Below, one piece after another: positions 31,641 through 40,565 of a stretch of 54,451 bases of DNA (position 1 is the first letter of the stretch; every line of letters starts with the position of its first letter). The translations under genes were made by a program, and so were the position numbers. The stretch covers positions 1-54,451 of the forward strand of contig JAVBNH010000023.1 of the NCBI GenBank assembly GCA_031551635.1, in the 5' to 3' direction. The notes below the pieces were generated by a model. That model worked only from the letters and a program-made list of their open reading frames with translations, was not told the origin of the DNA and searched no databases. The DNA is from JAVBNH01 sp031551635 (GTDB lineage: Bacteria; Bacillota; Clostridia; Oscillospirales; Acutalibacteraceae).

Positions 31641-33496
31641 TCCCCAGCCTCCGTTTTCACATTTCTGATATAGTATATTCTCTCACTCAGCGGCTCGTCA
31701 ACCCCCGGCAGGTCGGGCGTTTCGGGGTAAATCTCATTGTTCGGCAGGTAGCGGCGCGGTTTTGTTCTGATTATAAGCCGCTCAACGCTGTTCACCTTGC
31801 TGAAAAAGCGGTAGGGCGCGCCGTCGTCAAACTCATTGCCGTTGAGCTCAATGCGGTATGTATTGTCCGGACAAGAAACATTAAATTGCAACGTGTGCCA
31901 CATGACGGCGCTCGGCAGCCAGAAAGCCTCCTCGATATTCGAGCCGTAAAGGACTTTTACCTTACCGCCTCCGATAATCACACGGCATGCGGGTGTTCCA
32001 TGCAAATCCTGCAGCTCGATTTCTAAATTTTCGTCATACTGTCCCGCGCACATAAAATCAAGCGATACATTGATTTTTTTGCTTCTCGGGAAAATTCTCA
32101 TTGCCCTTGCATAATCGCAGGGGTCTTTGTCGCTGATTCTCAAAACAGGTTCACTGCCGTAAAGTATAACAGGGCGGACTGTCGACCAGACAGTAGAGTA
32201 AATATTCCAGTCCCGCACAAAATCGGTATCATTCTCAAAGGTATCATTGACATGCTCCGTGACCTCCCTCCTTATCGGGAGGGGTACACGCGTCACGCCT
32301 ATATCCTCTTTATTTATGCTATGGCAGAGCCATAGTGCGTCAAACGGGTATTCGCGGCAGTTTCCTTCGATACCTCTTATATACTGCGGTCCGAAGTCTT
32401 TATATGTGCCTTCGTAACGCCTCGGCGGCAGCTCACCGTAGACGCACGACATAGAGTCGAATTTTATCCCGTCAAAAGACGACAGTGTCACAAGAGGGTA
32501 TCTGTGCTCGCTTGAAAGGCTGTTGTCGTAGCTCACGGTGTATAAGTCCTCTTTGTGCTTCTGCGCCCATGTTTTCGCGCCGCTTGTCACAAAGCTCGGC
32601 TCGTATTCTATGACCCAGGTCTTTCCGCCGTCGTCGCTTCTGCCGACCTTGCCCTGCTTCCAGTAGCCTATAACCTGCTTTTCGTCAATATTATACCAGC
32701 AGAAGCTTGAAGAGGCTTCATAGGGCGTGTTTGAAGGCGCGTCGCCGTTGGGATCCTTCGCGAAAAGCTTGAAGCCAATGGTTTCATCGCGGTAGCCGTG
32801 CTCCTCGCGCCACTGCTGGGTGACAAGCCTGTCTCCGAGCAGCTCCTCGCAACACTCGACAAAACCGCTGTCAGGGCAGCTCTTATAATAAGGGAAGGGC
32901 AGCTTTTCCTCCGTCCAGCCGGAATAGTCAAGGTATCTGATGAAATAAATATCGCCCATCTTTCCGTCCTCAAACACCTCGCGGATAACCCTGCCCATGC
33001 CATAGGTGTTCCACGGGCAGACATCATGGTGCGGCGCGTGACCGTAAAACCCCAGCACAAAGAGCCTGTCACTTTTTGACTGAAAAAAGCCCATGCGCTG
33101 ATGCATAAAGCCTTCCTTTTCATCCGGCACCTCGACAACCGTGCCGTTCGAGCAGGTATATTTCCCCGCAGGAATCCTTATAACAGGAAAAGACACCTCA
33201 GGAAAGCTCCAGTCAATACCGTTTTTACTTGTAACTAACAGCGAATGCCCGCCGCCGGTGTGCTCGTGAATAGGATTCGAGAGGTATTGCAGATAAAATT
33301 TCCCTCTGTAAAACGTCATCATCGGGGCATGGTTATAGGTATAGCCAAAGCCGTCGGAGGTATCGGTTTTCGTGCGGTTTGCCCTCATCACCTGATAATT
33401 CGACGCGCCGACAGCATGCAAGAGACCTCCGTCATGCTTGCTCAAATCGGCAAATTCCTCACCTGCATAATAAGGCAGCTTGCGTTCATTTTCCAT
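31637..33496 (-). CDS. Sialidase-fold (beta-propeller) protein, probable glycan-active enzyme
   Basis: 619 aa from ATG 33496, chosen for AGGAGA upstream; an in-frame start at 33643 would add 49 basic residues not like a signal peptide. Residues 50-430 look like a beta-propeller with Asp-box motifs: SDDGGKTW (287-294) and a weaker SKNGIDW (90-96). A laminin-G/concanavalin-like beta-sandwich follows (about 470-600). No signal peptide. Catalytic residues of GH33 cannot be assigned with certainty, so sialidase activity is not claimed. Coupled to the UroD-like gene. Confidence 0.65.
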   Translation of the reverse strand: MENERKLPYYAGEEFADLSKHDGGLLHAVGASNYQVMRANRTKTDTSDGFGYTYNHAPMMTFYRGKFYLQYLSNPIHEHTGGGHSLLVTSKNGIDWSFPEVSFPVIRIPAGKYTCSNGTVVEVPDEKEGFMHQRMGFFQSKSDRLFVLGFYGHAPHHDVCPWNTYGMGRVIREVFEDGKMGDIYFIRYLDYSGWTEEKLPFPYYKSCPDSGFVECCEELLGDRLVTQQWREEHGYRDETIGFKLFAKDPNGDAPSNTPYEASSSFCWYNIDEKQVIGYWKQGKVGRSDDGGKTWVIEYEPSFVTSGAKTWAQKHKEDLYTVSYDNSLSSEHRYPLVTLSSFDGIKFDSMSCVYGELPPRRYEGTYKDFGPQYIRGIEGNCREYPFDALWLCHSINKEDIGVTRVPLPIRREVTEHVNDTFENDTDFVRDWNIYSTVWSTVRPVILYGSEPVLRISDKDPCDYARAMRIFPRSKKINVSLDFMCAGQYDENLEIELQDLHGTPACRVIIGGGKVKVLYGSNIEEAFWLPSAVMWHTLQFNVSCPDNTYRIELNGNEFDDGAPYRFFSKVNSVERLIIRTKPRRYLPNNEIYPETPDLPGVDEPLSERIYYIRNVKTEAGE

Positions 33497-33536
33497 TTCA
33501 ATTCTCCTGATTTTTTTTATTTTTCGAATGCAACAT

Positions 33537-34850
33537 TCATATACAGAATACCGCATACAGCGGAACATTTTTGATATTGTCATTAAATCCGAAATTTTTA
33601 GTAGAAATCTTAATTGAATAGTTGGGTTTATAGGTATCAACATATACTTTTAGGCTTTTCGCCTGCGCATTATCCGCGCTTTTTACCTCGATTGGAATAA
33701 TCGCCCCGTCAAGCTGAATGATGAAATCAACTTCCGCACCGCGGGCAGATTCCCAATAATAAGTAGTATAGCCCTTCATTGACAGATGAGCATTGACGTA
33801 ATTCTCCGCCATACCGCCCTTGAAATTGTCAAGCTCTCTTCCGCGTTCACTATCCTCGGACATATACAGCACATCCTCTGCAACCAATTCCTTTTTTGCA
33901 CAGAGTAAGCCAAGGTCTGAAACATAGATTTTAAAAGAATCTATATCCTTGTTGTCGTCAAGTGGCTTGCGAGGAAGCTCGATTCTGTGAACCCTTGAAA
34001 CGATTCCGGACAAAATCAACCATTCAATCGCATTTTTAAATTCTGCCGCTCTACCACCCTTCTTTATCAGCTTATATTGAAATCTGGTGTTCTTTTTAGA
34101 AAGCTGTACAGTAATATTATTGTAGGTGAGCTGGGTCTTGTGAATTTCTGTTTTATCGTTATATTTACTCATTTCCTGAAGATAGTTTACAAGTATTGTT
34201 GATTGGATGTTGCGAATTAGAATATAATCACCTGTTTCTGCAAACTGCATAACACACTCAGGCATGCCACCTACTATGAGATATTGGCGATATATCTGCA
34301 ATGCAATATCATGGAGAGCGGAAGGCATGGGGATGCATGAATCAAAGCATTCTCTGATACTAATTGTTATGTCTTTATGACCCATTGCAATAAAAAACTC
34401 TTCAATATCCATCGGGTGCATGGTTATCATGTCTACTTTGCCGACAGGAAAAGAAAATTCTTTCCGGTTTACTGCCACACCGAGCAGACTCCCGGCGACT
34501 ATAATATGATACTCAGGAGCTTCCTCGCAGAAGTATTTAAGCGATGTAAGCGCGTTTTCGCAAAGCTGCACTTCGTCAAACACGACAAGAGTTTTTTCTT
34601 TTATAATGGTTTGTTTTGAAATATATGAAAGCAAAGGAATAAGATATGCTGGGCTTAGATCCTCGTCAAAAGTTTCTTTCAATCTTTTATTTCTTTCAAA
34701 ATTAAAATATGCTACATTTTCATAATGATTACGTCCGAATTCAAGAATGGAATATGTTTTTCCGACCTGCCTTGCGCCTTGAACAACAAGGGGTTTGCGG
34801 TGAGAGCTATTCTTCCACTGCTCAAAAAAATGAGTTATTTTTCGATACAT
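33537..34850 (-). CDS. AAA_14 ATPase with DUF4143 domain
   Basis: 437 aa. Walker A GARQVGKT (25-32), Walker B TLVVFDEVQ (about 86-94), sensor VAGSLLGVAV, then a C-terminal DUF4143 domain with the nuclease-like strand-turn ESARGAEVDFI and PIEVKSADNAQAKSL, a PD-(D/E)xK-type signature. Family function is unknown, although such genes are very numerous in anaerobes and have been linked to mobile or defence regions. AT-richer than its neighbours; interrupts the glycan block and has its own promoter. Confidence 0.9.
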   Translation of the reverse strand: MYRKITHFFEQWKNSSHRKPLVVQGARQVGKTYSILEFGRNHYENVAYFNFERNKRLKETFDEDLSPAYLIPLLSYISKQTIIKEKTLVVFDEVQLCENALTSLKYFCEEAPEYHIIVAGSLLGVAVNRKEFSFPVGKVDMITMHPMDIEEFFIAMGHKDITISIRECFDSCIPMPSALHDIALQIYRQYLIVGGMPECVMQFAETGDYILIRNIQSTILVNYLQEMSKYNDKTEIHKTQLTYNNITVQLSKKNTRFQYKLIKKGGRAAEFKNAIEWLILSGIVSRVHRIELPRKPLDDNKDIDSFKIYVSDLGLLCAKKELVAEDVLYMSEDSERGRELDNFKGGMAENYVNAHLSMKGYTTYYWESARGAEVDFIIQLDGAIIPIEVKSADNAQAKSLKVYVDTYKPNYSIKISTKNFGFNDNIKNVPLYAVFCI

Positions 34851-34879
34851 ACCTTATGTCTCCTTTCCTTTACAATCTT

Positions 34880-34944
34880 AGTATAATACAAAGTCGTGTA
34901 CTTTTCAAGCATTTTTTGCGTATTTTTAACACTAATATACACGA
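34880..34944 (-). promoter_or_regulatory. Promoter and inverted repeat upstream of the AAA_14 gene
   Basis: Minus strand TTGAAA (34908-34903), 17 nt, TATACT (34885-34880). TCGTGTA (34894-34900) and TACACGA (34938-34944) form an inverted repeat with centres 44 bp apart, one arm inside the spacer. Confidence 0.5.
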
Positions 34945-35030
34945 GTTATTTTAAATATTCGCACCAATCGACACGAAAGCAATTAGCAGCTTATATTCAA
35001 CAGGATTTTAATGCCATAATTAAATATTAA

Positions 35031-36059
35031 TTAATTATTTAATTCACTTAAAGTTTCCACAACCGCGACAGCCATCTCGAGGCTCATTGAATCACTAAGC
35101 GGTTTTGCGGGCGCGAGAACATAGCCGCCGTCAGCTCTGAAGAGGTCACGCAGGCGCAATATTTCCTTTTTTATTTCCTGCGGAGAACCGAAAGCAAGCG
35201 TGCTCTGGCTCCCCAGACAGCCCCAAAAGGACATTTTTTTGCCGAATTTCACCTTGATATATGACGGCTCCATATTGTATGCTTCAGGTTGAACGCTCTC
35301 ATGGCAATCCATTTTTATTTCTATCAGGTCATCATATATATCCGATATACTGCCGCAGGAATGCTGGATTACTGTCTTTTTCTGGCGGTGAACCTCCCTG
35401 TAAATCCGCTCCCAGCAAGGCTTTATGAATTTTCGCCATACCTCGGGACCTAAGATAACACCGCGCTGCTCGCCCCAATCGTCGCCGAAAAGATAAGCGT
35501 CAGCCGGAATATCCGCGCATGCTTTAAGCATTTCGATATATAAATCAGTCGTTTTTTCCGTAAGCTCACGGTAAAAATCCTCGTTTGCAACCGTGTCCAT
35601 AAGGGCATTCTCAAAGCCGCGAATACGCCAGGAATGCTCAAAAATCCCCCAACCCATATTTATAATGCGATATTTTTCGTTATCGTCATTATACTTTTCG
35701 ATTGCGGCAAGCTTGTCTTTATTTATCTGATTAAGAAATATATCCTTTGAAGGAAAATCGTATTTCGACATATCCGGCTCATCAAGCGGTGCTTTAACGA
35801 GCTTCCAAGGCTGTCTGTCCATGCGCCAAAGCGTGCCGTAAGCGTCTGTGCTGTAAACCTCGTCAAGCTCACGCATCCCAACCGTGTCAACATTCATATA
35901 GCTGCATACATAGCTTTTCAGCTTTTTTTCCGCGAAATTTTCATCGGCGTAATACTCCGAGAGCTTCGCATATATCTTCGGCTCAAAGCTGATTGTGTAA
36001 GGTGTTTCGTCTGTGCCTTCATGGTTAAGACGTTTTTTTATAATTTCCCTTGCGGTCAT
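35031..36059 (-). CDS. UroD-like protein (second of the glycan block)
   Basis: 342 aa from ATG 36059 with GGGAGTG upstream; longer start at 36098 runs through a terminator stem and is rejected. Begins MTAREIIKKRLNHEGTDE; barrel motifs include LFGDDWGEQRGVILGPE, IQHSCGSISDIYDDLIE and FWGCLGSQSTLAFG. HSCG matches the His-Cys motif of the 30567 protein. This subgroup commonly sits in carbohydrate loci in Clostridia. A role in demethylation or one-carbon handling of a glycoside is inferred. Confidence 0.82.
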   Translation of the reverse strand: MTAREIIKKRLNHEGTDETPYTISFEPKIYAKLSEYYADENFAEKKLKSYVCSYMNVDTVGMRELDEVYSTDAYGTLWRMDRQPWKLVKAPLDEPDMSKYDFPSKDIFLNQINKDKLAAIEKYNDDNEKYRIINMGWGIFEHSWRIRGFENALMDTVANEDFYRELTEKTTDLYIEMLKACADIPADAYLFGDDWGEQRGVILGPEVWRKFIKPCWERIYREVHRQKKTVIQHSCGSISDIYDDLIEIKMDCHESVQPEAYNMEPSYIKVKFGKKMSFWGCLGSQSTLAFGSPQEIKKEILRLRDLFRADGGYVLAPAKPLSDSMSLEMAVAVVETLSELNN

Positions 36060-36080
36060 TTCTTCACTCCCATTGCAAAA

Positions 36081-36104
36081 GAAGGCTGGGAAACCCAACC
36101 TTCT
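36081..36104 (-). terminator. Terminator after the 36123 gene
   Basis: Minus-strand stem GAAGGTTGGG/CCCAGCCTTC with a 3-4-nt loop followed by TTTTG. Confidence 0.65.
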
Positions 36105-36122
36105 AAAAAATCATATAATGAA

Positions 36123-36428
36123 TTAAGCATTTGCGGCATCGAGAGCTCTCTCAAGCCATATCGTGGCTATATCCATCGCTGCATACAGCCCTTTTTTCTC
36201 GCTCTTCTTGACAATTTTGTCCCTCGGGCGAACGCTCGGGTCTGTGTTGAGAAGCTGAACAGTAACCCTGTCCGCAACCTCAAACTCCCCTATTTTACGG
36301 TTAGTCAAAATCTGAATCATTATAACAAAATCATCGCTGAGGTTGCCATAATAAATAGTGTTGCCGCTTCTGACAAGCGGTTTGTCTTTATACAAAAGGA
36401 ACTTCTGCTCCTTATTCTTTGCCGCCAA
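36123..36428 (-). CDS. Small conserved-looking hypothetical protein (~101 aa)
   Basis: The TTG at 36428 is preferred: GAAAGG is just upstream, and any longer frame would run into the 77-bp repeat (copy D). The product is a compact mixed alpha/beta domain: KFLLYKDKPLVRSGNTIYYG, DDFVIMIQIL, then a charged TDPSVRPRDKIVKKSEK strand and the helix GLYAAMDIATIWLERAL. No family recognised. Its -10 box (TATAAT, 36459-36454) lies at the edge of the repeat, whose DNA would supply the -35 region (TTGGCA). Confidence 0.65.
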   Translation of the reverse strand: MAAKNKEQKFLLYKDKPLVRSGNTIYYGNLSDDFVIMIQILTNRKIGEFEVADRVTVQLLNTDPSVRPRDKIVKKSEKKGLYAAMDIATIWLERALDAANA

Positions 36429-36459
36429 AAAATCACGCCTTTCAGTTACAAATATTATA

Positions 36460-36538
36460 CTAACGTGGGTTGACTTGCCAAGCCCACAACCCAAAACTTG
36501 TTTTTTATTGTGCTTTCAGCCCATTAAGGTACTAATCT
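36460..36538 (+). repeat. Copy D of the ~77-bp double-hairpin repeat
   Basis: Core CTAACGTGGGTTGACTTGCCAAGCCCAC in two parts with one imperfect arm, ACCCAAAACTTG, the second hairpin degenerate (TGTGCTTTCAGCCCA), and the end GGTACTAAT, which runs directly into a TACTAATCTCCATTTAAT terminal sequence. Confidence 0.75.
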
Positions 36539-36557
36539 CCATTTAATAAGATTATTA

Positions 36558-36806
36558 TTACCCTACTAGCAAATACGACTTGATAAGTGCCTGAAGCAGC
36601 TCGTCGCGGTCAATGCTGCGAATAAGATTTCGGGCGTTCATATGAGTTGTGATATAGGTTGGATCCTCAGACAAAATATAACCGACAAGCTGATTAATCG
36701 GGTTATAGCCTTTTTCAGAAAGGGCATTATACACTTCTGCTAATATATGCTTTATTTCTGAATCTCTGTCCTTCACAATGTCAAACTTAATTGTTCTGTC
36801 GTTCAA
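36558..36806 (-). CDS. ireB: IreB family regulatory phosphoprotein (UPF0297)
   Basis: 82 aa, full length. MNDRTIKFDIV start, then EVYNALSEKGYNPINQLVGY, and the invariant DPTYITTHMNARNLIRSIDR segment. In enterococci IreB is a substrate of the Ser/Thr kinase IreK and affects cephalosporin tolerance. It normally sits between alaS and ruvX; here neither is adjacent, and it is framed by repeat sequences on both sides. Confidence 0.95.
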   Translation of the reverse strand: MNDRTIKFDIVKDRDSEIKHILAEVYNALSEKGYNPINQLVGYILSEDPTYITTHMNARNLIRSIDRDELLQALIKSYLLVG

Positions 36807-36823
36807 AAATACCCCCCCTTTTT

Positions 36824-36860
36824 CAGGTTACAGTTTTGCAGGTTTACAGGCAACAGGTTA
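36824..36860. repeat. Heptad-like array upstream of ireB (period 7-8)
   Basis: Five units beginning CAGG or CAGT (CAGGTTA, CAGTTTTG, CAGGTTTA, CAGGCAA, CAGGTTA). Confidence 0.65.
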
Positions 36861-36881
36861 TTGGCACCGCCTGTTATTTCA

Positions 36882-36989
36882 TACTAATCGCCATTTAATT
36901 AAATAGTCGAAATTTTTCATTCGCTTATCTGTTATGCCATATCGCATAACAGGCTCATTCGAATTTCTCTTTTTAAATGAGGATTAGTA
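36882..36989. repeat. MITE-like 108-bp inverted-repeat element upstream of ireB
   Basis: Left end TACTAATCGCCATTTAAT, right end (reverse complement) TACTAATCCTCATTTAAA. The arms continue as an imperfect inverted repeat of about 50 bp closing on a TGTTATGC/GCATAACA hairpin. A third end-like sequence, TACTAATCTCCATTTAAT (36530-36547), lies on the other side of ireB. The rest of the gap (36990-37113) is AT-rich without a gene. Confidence 0.75.
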
Positions 36990-37113
36990 TCATTATACAG
37001 TAAAAACTAATGTTTAGCAAGAGGTTAATCGCTATATTTATTAATTTATTTTTAAGAATTTATAAAAATTTGTAAAAACTTAATTTCCTGTTGATCTGTC
37101 AGAGTGAATATTG

Positions 37114-39498
37114 TTAAACTGATCTGAGAACCGCTCCGGCTGTTTTCAGAGCTTCTATAGCGCATTTCATCGCTTCGTCAGCTTCCTCTGTCGTCAGAGT
37201 ACCCTCACTGCCTCTCAGTCTGAGAGAAAACGCAACGCTCTTTTTATCGCCGGCAATCTGCTCACCCTGATACACATCGAAAAGCTCGACTGCCTCAAGA
37301 TTCACACCGACAGCCTTTTTTATCAGCTTTTCGAGCTTCAGCACTGGAATGTCTCTATCGCAGACAAAAGCGAGGTCACGCGTCAGAGCCGGGAAACGCG
37401 GCAGGCGTTTATAGGTAATATCGTTCTTTTTGAAGGAGAATAACGTGTTAAAGTCAATTTCGGCGGTATATGCGGGCAATCCTATCTCAAAATTATCCTG
37501 AACTGAAGGGTGAACCTGACCGAACAAGACTATCTGTCTGCCGTCCTTGAGGATTTTCGCACACCTTCCCGGGTGATAATATGGAAGGTCTGATACCGCT
37601 TCAACATCATATTCATCAATGCCCGAGAGTGACAGAAGCTCCTCTAGAGCGCCTTTTATGGTAAAGAAATCATAATCCTTGCCGTAAAGTCCAAGACACA
37701 GAATCTGGTTTTCGTCCGGCAGCACATCCGCGCCCTTGCTTATATACTCCTTCGCCAGCTCAAAAAGCTTCGCGTTCTCATTTCTCGCGTTGTAATTGCG
37801 CGAAAGCACCTCAAGCATTGAGGGCAGTATCATTGTGCGCATTATACTTGTGTCCTCACCAAGGGGGTTTGAAATTTTCACACTTTCACGCCTCGGCGAG
37901 TCAGACGGAAGATTAATTTTGTCATATGCCTTCGGGCTGACAAAGGAATAGGTCTGAATCTCGCTGTAACCTAGTGCAAGCATAGTCTGAGCAAGAAAAC
38001 GCTCGTACTGCTGCTCACCGCTGAGATAACCGATGGCAACGCCTGAAAGCTCCTTATCCGGGATTTTATCATAGCCATAAAAACGTGCGATTTCCTCGGA
38101 GATATCCGCCTGATGCTCAATATCATTTCGGAAATCCGGCGCGATAATCATACCATCTTTAACGCAGAAGCCGATTTTTTCAAGAATAGCTTTCTGCTCC
38201 AGAGCCGGGACATTTATTCCGATGAAATTATTAACCCATTCAGGTTCAAAGGGAAGCGAAACCTGTTTCTTTTTTGTCGGGTACACATCGACAATTCCGC
38301 TCACAATGTCGCCAGCGTCGAGCATTTCAACAAGCTGCAAAGCCCTCATCAATGACAGCTCGCAGCCGTCTGAATTCAACTCTTTCTCGAAACGCGCCGA
38401 ACTTTCTGTTCTCATACCCAGAGCTTTGGCAGTCATGCGCACGCCTATACCGTTAAAACACGCGCTTTCAAAAACAATTGTCGCGGTGTCGTCCATAATC
38501 CCGCTGAATTCGCCTCCCATAACACCCGCGACGGCTGCGGGGGCTTTTTCATCGGCAATAACAAGCATATCGGGAGTCAATTCACGCTCAATGCCGTCAA
38601 GGGTTGTGATTTTTTCGCCCTGCAAAGCCGTTCGCACTATAACCTGATTGCCGCTGAGGTATCTCAGGTCAAAGGCGTGCATAGGCTGCCCCAGCTCAAG
38701 CATAACATAGTTAGTGATGTCAACAATATTATTAATAGGACGCACTCCACTGGCGCGAAGGCGTTCGCGAAGCCAACGCGGAGAGGGCTTAATGCGCACA
38801 TTCTCAACCACCGCGCCGCAGTAACGGTAACAGCGTTCCGGCGCGTCAATACGCACCTTGAGAAGTGAGGTCACGTCTCCTGAGGTCTTTTTCACAGCAG
38901 GTGTCTCAAATTTATAGGGTATATCGAAGGTTGCAGCAGTCTCCCTCGCAAGTCCTAGCACGCTCAAGCAGTCCGCACGGTTCGGCGTTATCTCAAATTC
39001 GGTTATTGTATCATTCAAGCCTATAGCTTCAAGAATATCAGTGCCAAGGGTTCTCTCGCAGTCCTCACCCAAAACAAAAATTCCGTCTGCCGCCGCATAT
39101 GGGAAGTCATGAACGCTTAAACCCAGCTCAGAGAGAGAGCAAAGCATACCACAGCTTTCGACTCCCCTAAGCTTACCGGCGTGAATCTCCTTGCCTCCCG
39201 CGACAACGGAATCATCAAGCGCGGCGGGAACAATGTCCCCGACTTTCAGGTTTTGCGCGCCGGTGACTATCTGAATCGGGGCTTCCTTGCCGATATTCAC
39301 CGAGCACACCCATAAATGGTCAGAATCAGGGTGTTTTTCCAGAGAAATAATCTCAGCCACGACAACATTTCTGATGCCATGCCCCTCTTTTTCCACTCCC
39401 TCAACCTTTGAGCCGCTCATGGTCATTTTGTGTATATAATCGTAGTCGCTTGCATGTAAATCAACATAGTCAAGCAGCCATCTTTTTGAAAGCTTCAT
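37114..39498 (-). CDS. pheT: Phenylalanyl-tRNA synthetase beta subunit
   Basis: 794 aa, normal length. N-terminal B1 and an EMAP/OB tRNA-binding domain (about 40-150; HPDSDHLWVCSVNIG, VTGAQNLKVGD), B3/B4 region (RYCGAVVENV, NNIVDITNYVMLELGQPMHAF in two runs), B5 helix region (GIRMT...AMRTESSARFEK-type segment), and the C-terminal anticodon-binding FDX-ACB domain (FPALTRDLAFVCDRD). Forms the alpha2beta2 enzyme with PheS that charges tRNA-Phe. Starts 17 bp after pheS ends. Confidence 0.98.
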   Translation of the reverse strand: MKLSKRWLLDYVDLHASDYDYIHKMTMSGSKVEGVEKEGHGIRNVVVAEIISLEKHPDSDHLWVCSVNIGKEAPIQIVTGAQNLKVGDIVPAALDDSVVAGGKEIHAGKLRGVESCGMLCSLSELGLSVHDFPYAAADGIFVLGEDCERTLGTDILEAIGLNDTITEFEITPNRADCLSVLGLARETAATFDIPYKFETPAVKKTSGDVTSLLKVRIDAPERCYRYCGAVVENVRIKPSPRWLRERLRASGVRPINNIVDITNYVMLELGQPMHAFDLRYLSGNQVIVRTALQGEKITTLDGIERELTPDMLVIADEKAPAAVAGVMGGEFSGIMDDTATIVFESACFNGIGVRMTAKALGMRTESSARFEKELNSDGCELSLMRALQLVEMLDAGDIVSGIVDVYPTKKKQVSLPFEPEWVNNFIGINVPALEQKAILEKIGFCVKDGMIIAPDFRNDIEHQADISEEIARFYGYDKIPDKELSGVAIGYLSGEQQYERFLAQTMLALGYSEIQTYSFVSPKAYDKINLPSDSPRRESVKISNPLGEDTSIMRTMILPSMLEVLSRNYNARNENAKLFELAKEYISKGADVLPDENQILCLGLYGKDYDFFTIKGALEELLSLSGIDEYDVEAVSDLPYYHPGRCAKILKDGRQIVLFGQVHPSVQDNFEIGLPAYTAEIDFNTLFSFKKNDITYKRLPRFPALTRDLAFVCDRDIPVLKLEKLIKKAVGVNLEAVELFDVYQGEQIAGDKKSVAFSLRLRGSEGTLTTEEADEAMKCAIEALKTAGAVLRSV

Positions 39499-39515
39499 TA
39501 TAAATCACTCCTTCC

Positions 39516-40535
39516 TTAAAACTGTCCGAGAAATCTCAGGTCATTTTCATAAAAAAGCCTGAGGTCGTCTATTGAAAAACGGAACATTACAAGCCGCTCA
39601 AGCCCTACGCCGAAGGCGTAGCCGCTGTAAAGATTCGGGTCGATTCCGCCGTTTTTGAGAACCTTAGGGTGAACCATTCCCGCGCCGAGAATCTCAATCC
39701 AGCCTTCACCCTTGCACATCTCGCAGCCCTTGCCACCGCAGCGGAAGCAGGAAACATCGACCTCGCAGGAGGGTTCAGTAAACGGGAAATGGTGGGGTCG
39801 GATGCGAATTTTCGTTTCGTTTCCGTAAAGTCTTTTAGCAAAGGACATCAGATTGCCCTTAAGGTGGCTCATGGTGATACCCTTGTCGACTACAAGCCCC
39901 TCAATTTGGTTGAAAAGCGGCGAATGTGTCGCGTCGACATTGTCAGAGCGGTAAACTCTGCCGGGTGCGATTATTCTTATCGGCGGCTGCTCCTTCTCCA
40001 TGACGCGAATCTGCACAGGAGAGGTCTGGGTGCGCAGGACAATATTTTCGCTGACATAAAAGGTGTCTTGCAAATCACGCGCGGGGTGTCCCTGAGGGAT
40101 ATTGAGAGCCTCAAAATTATAGTAGTCAAGCTCAACCTCCGGACCTGTCGCAATGCGGAAGCCCATGCCGATGAAAATATCCTTGACCTCGTCAAGCACA
40201 ATTGACAGCGGGTGTTTGTGCCCAAGCTTCTGCTTTTTGCCGGGCATAGTCACATCGATTTTTTCCTCCGCAAGCCTTTTCACGCGTTCGGCGTCTTTGA
40301 TTTCGCCTTCCTTCGCTTCAATTATACGCTCAATTTCGGCTCTGACCTCGTTCGCAATCTGACCCATAACCGGGCGTTCCTCGGCAGAGAGTGAACCCAT
40401 TTGTTTAAGGATTGCGGTCAGCTCGCCTTTTTTGCCGAGATATTTGACCCTCGCACTGTCAAGCATAGCCGCGTCGCTCACTGCCGCTATTTCAGCGGCA
40501 GCGGCAATTTTTATTGATTCCAGCTGTTCTTTCAT
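39516..40535 (-). CDS. pheS: Phenylalanyl-tRNA synthetase alpha subunit
   Basis: 339 aa. N-terminal coiled coil (about 1-85), class II motif 1 (HPLSIVLDEVKDIFIGMGF), motif 2 (PGRVYRSDNVDATHSPLFNQIEG in two parts: GRVYRSDNVDATHSP, FNQIEG), motif 3 GYAFGVGLERLVMFRF. First gene of the pheST operon, controlled by the T-box leader upstream. Confidence 0.98.
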   Translation of the reverse strand: MKEQLESIKIAAAAEIAAVSDAAMLDSARVKYLGKKGELTAILKQMGSLSAEERPVMGQIANEVRAEIERIIEAKEGEIKDAERVKRLAEEKIDVTMPGKKQKLGHKHPLSIVLDEVKDIFIGMGFRIATGPEVELDYYNFEALNIPQGHPARDLQDTFYVSENIVLRTQTSPVQIRVMEKEQPPIRIIAPGRVYRSDNVDATHSPLFNQIEGLVVDKGITMSHLKGNLMSFAKRLYGNETKIRIRPHHFPFTEPSCEVDVSCFRCGGKGCEMCKGEGWIEILGAGMVHPKVLKNGGIDPNLYSGYAFGVGLERLVMFRFSIDDLRLFYENDLRFLGQF

Positions 40536-40565
40536 ATTTTTTTGTCAGTCCTTCCATATTATAAA

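Noticed and set aside
36429..36494. Longer start for the 36123 gene
   Set aside because: The added codons come from the 77-bp repeat and there is no ribosome site; TTG 36428 has one.
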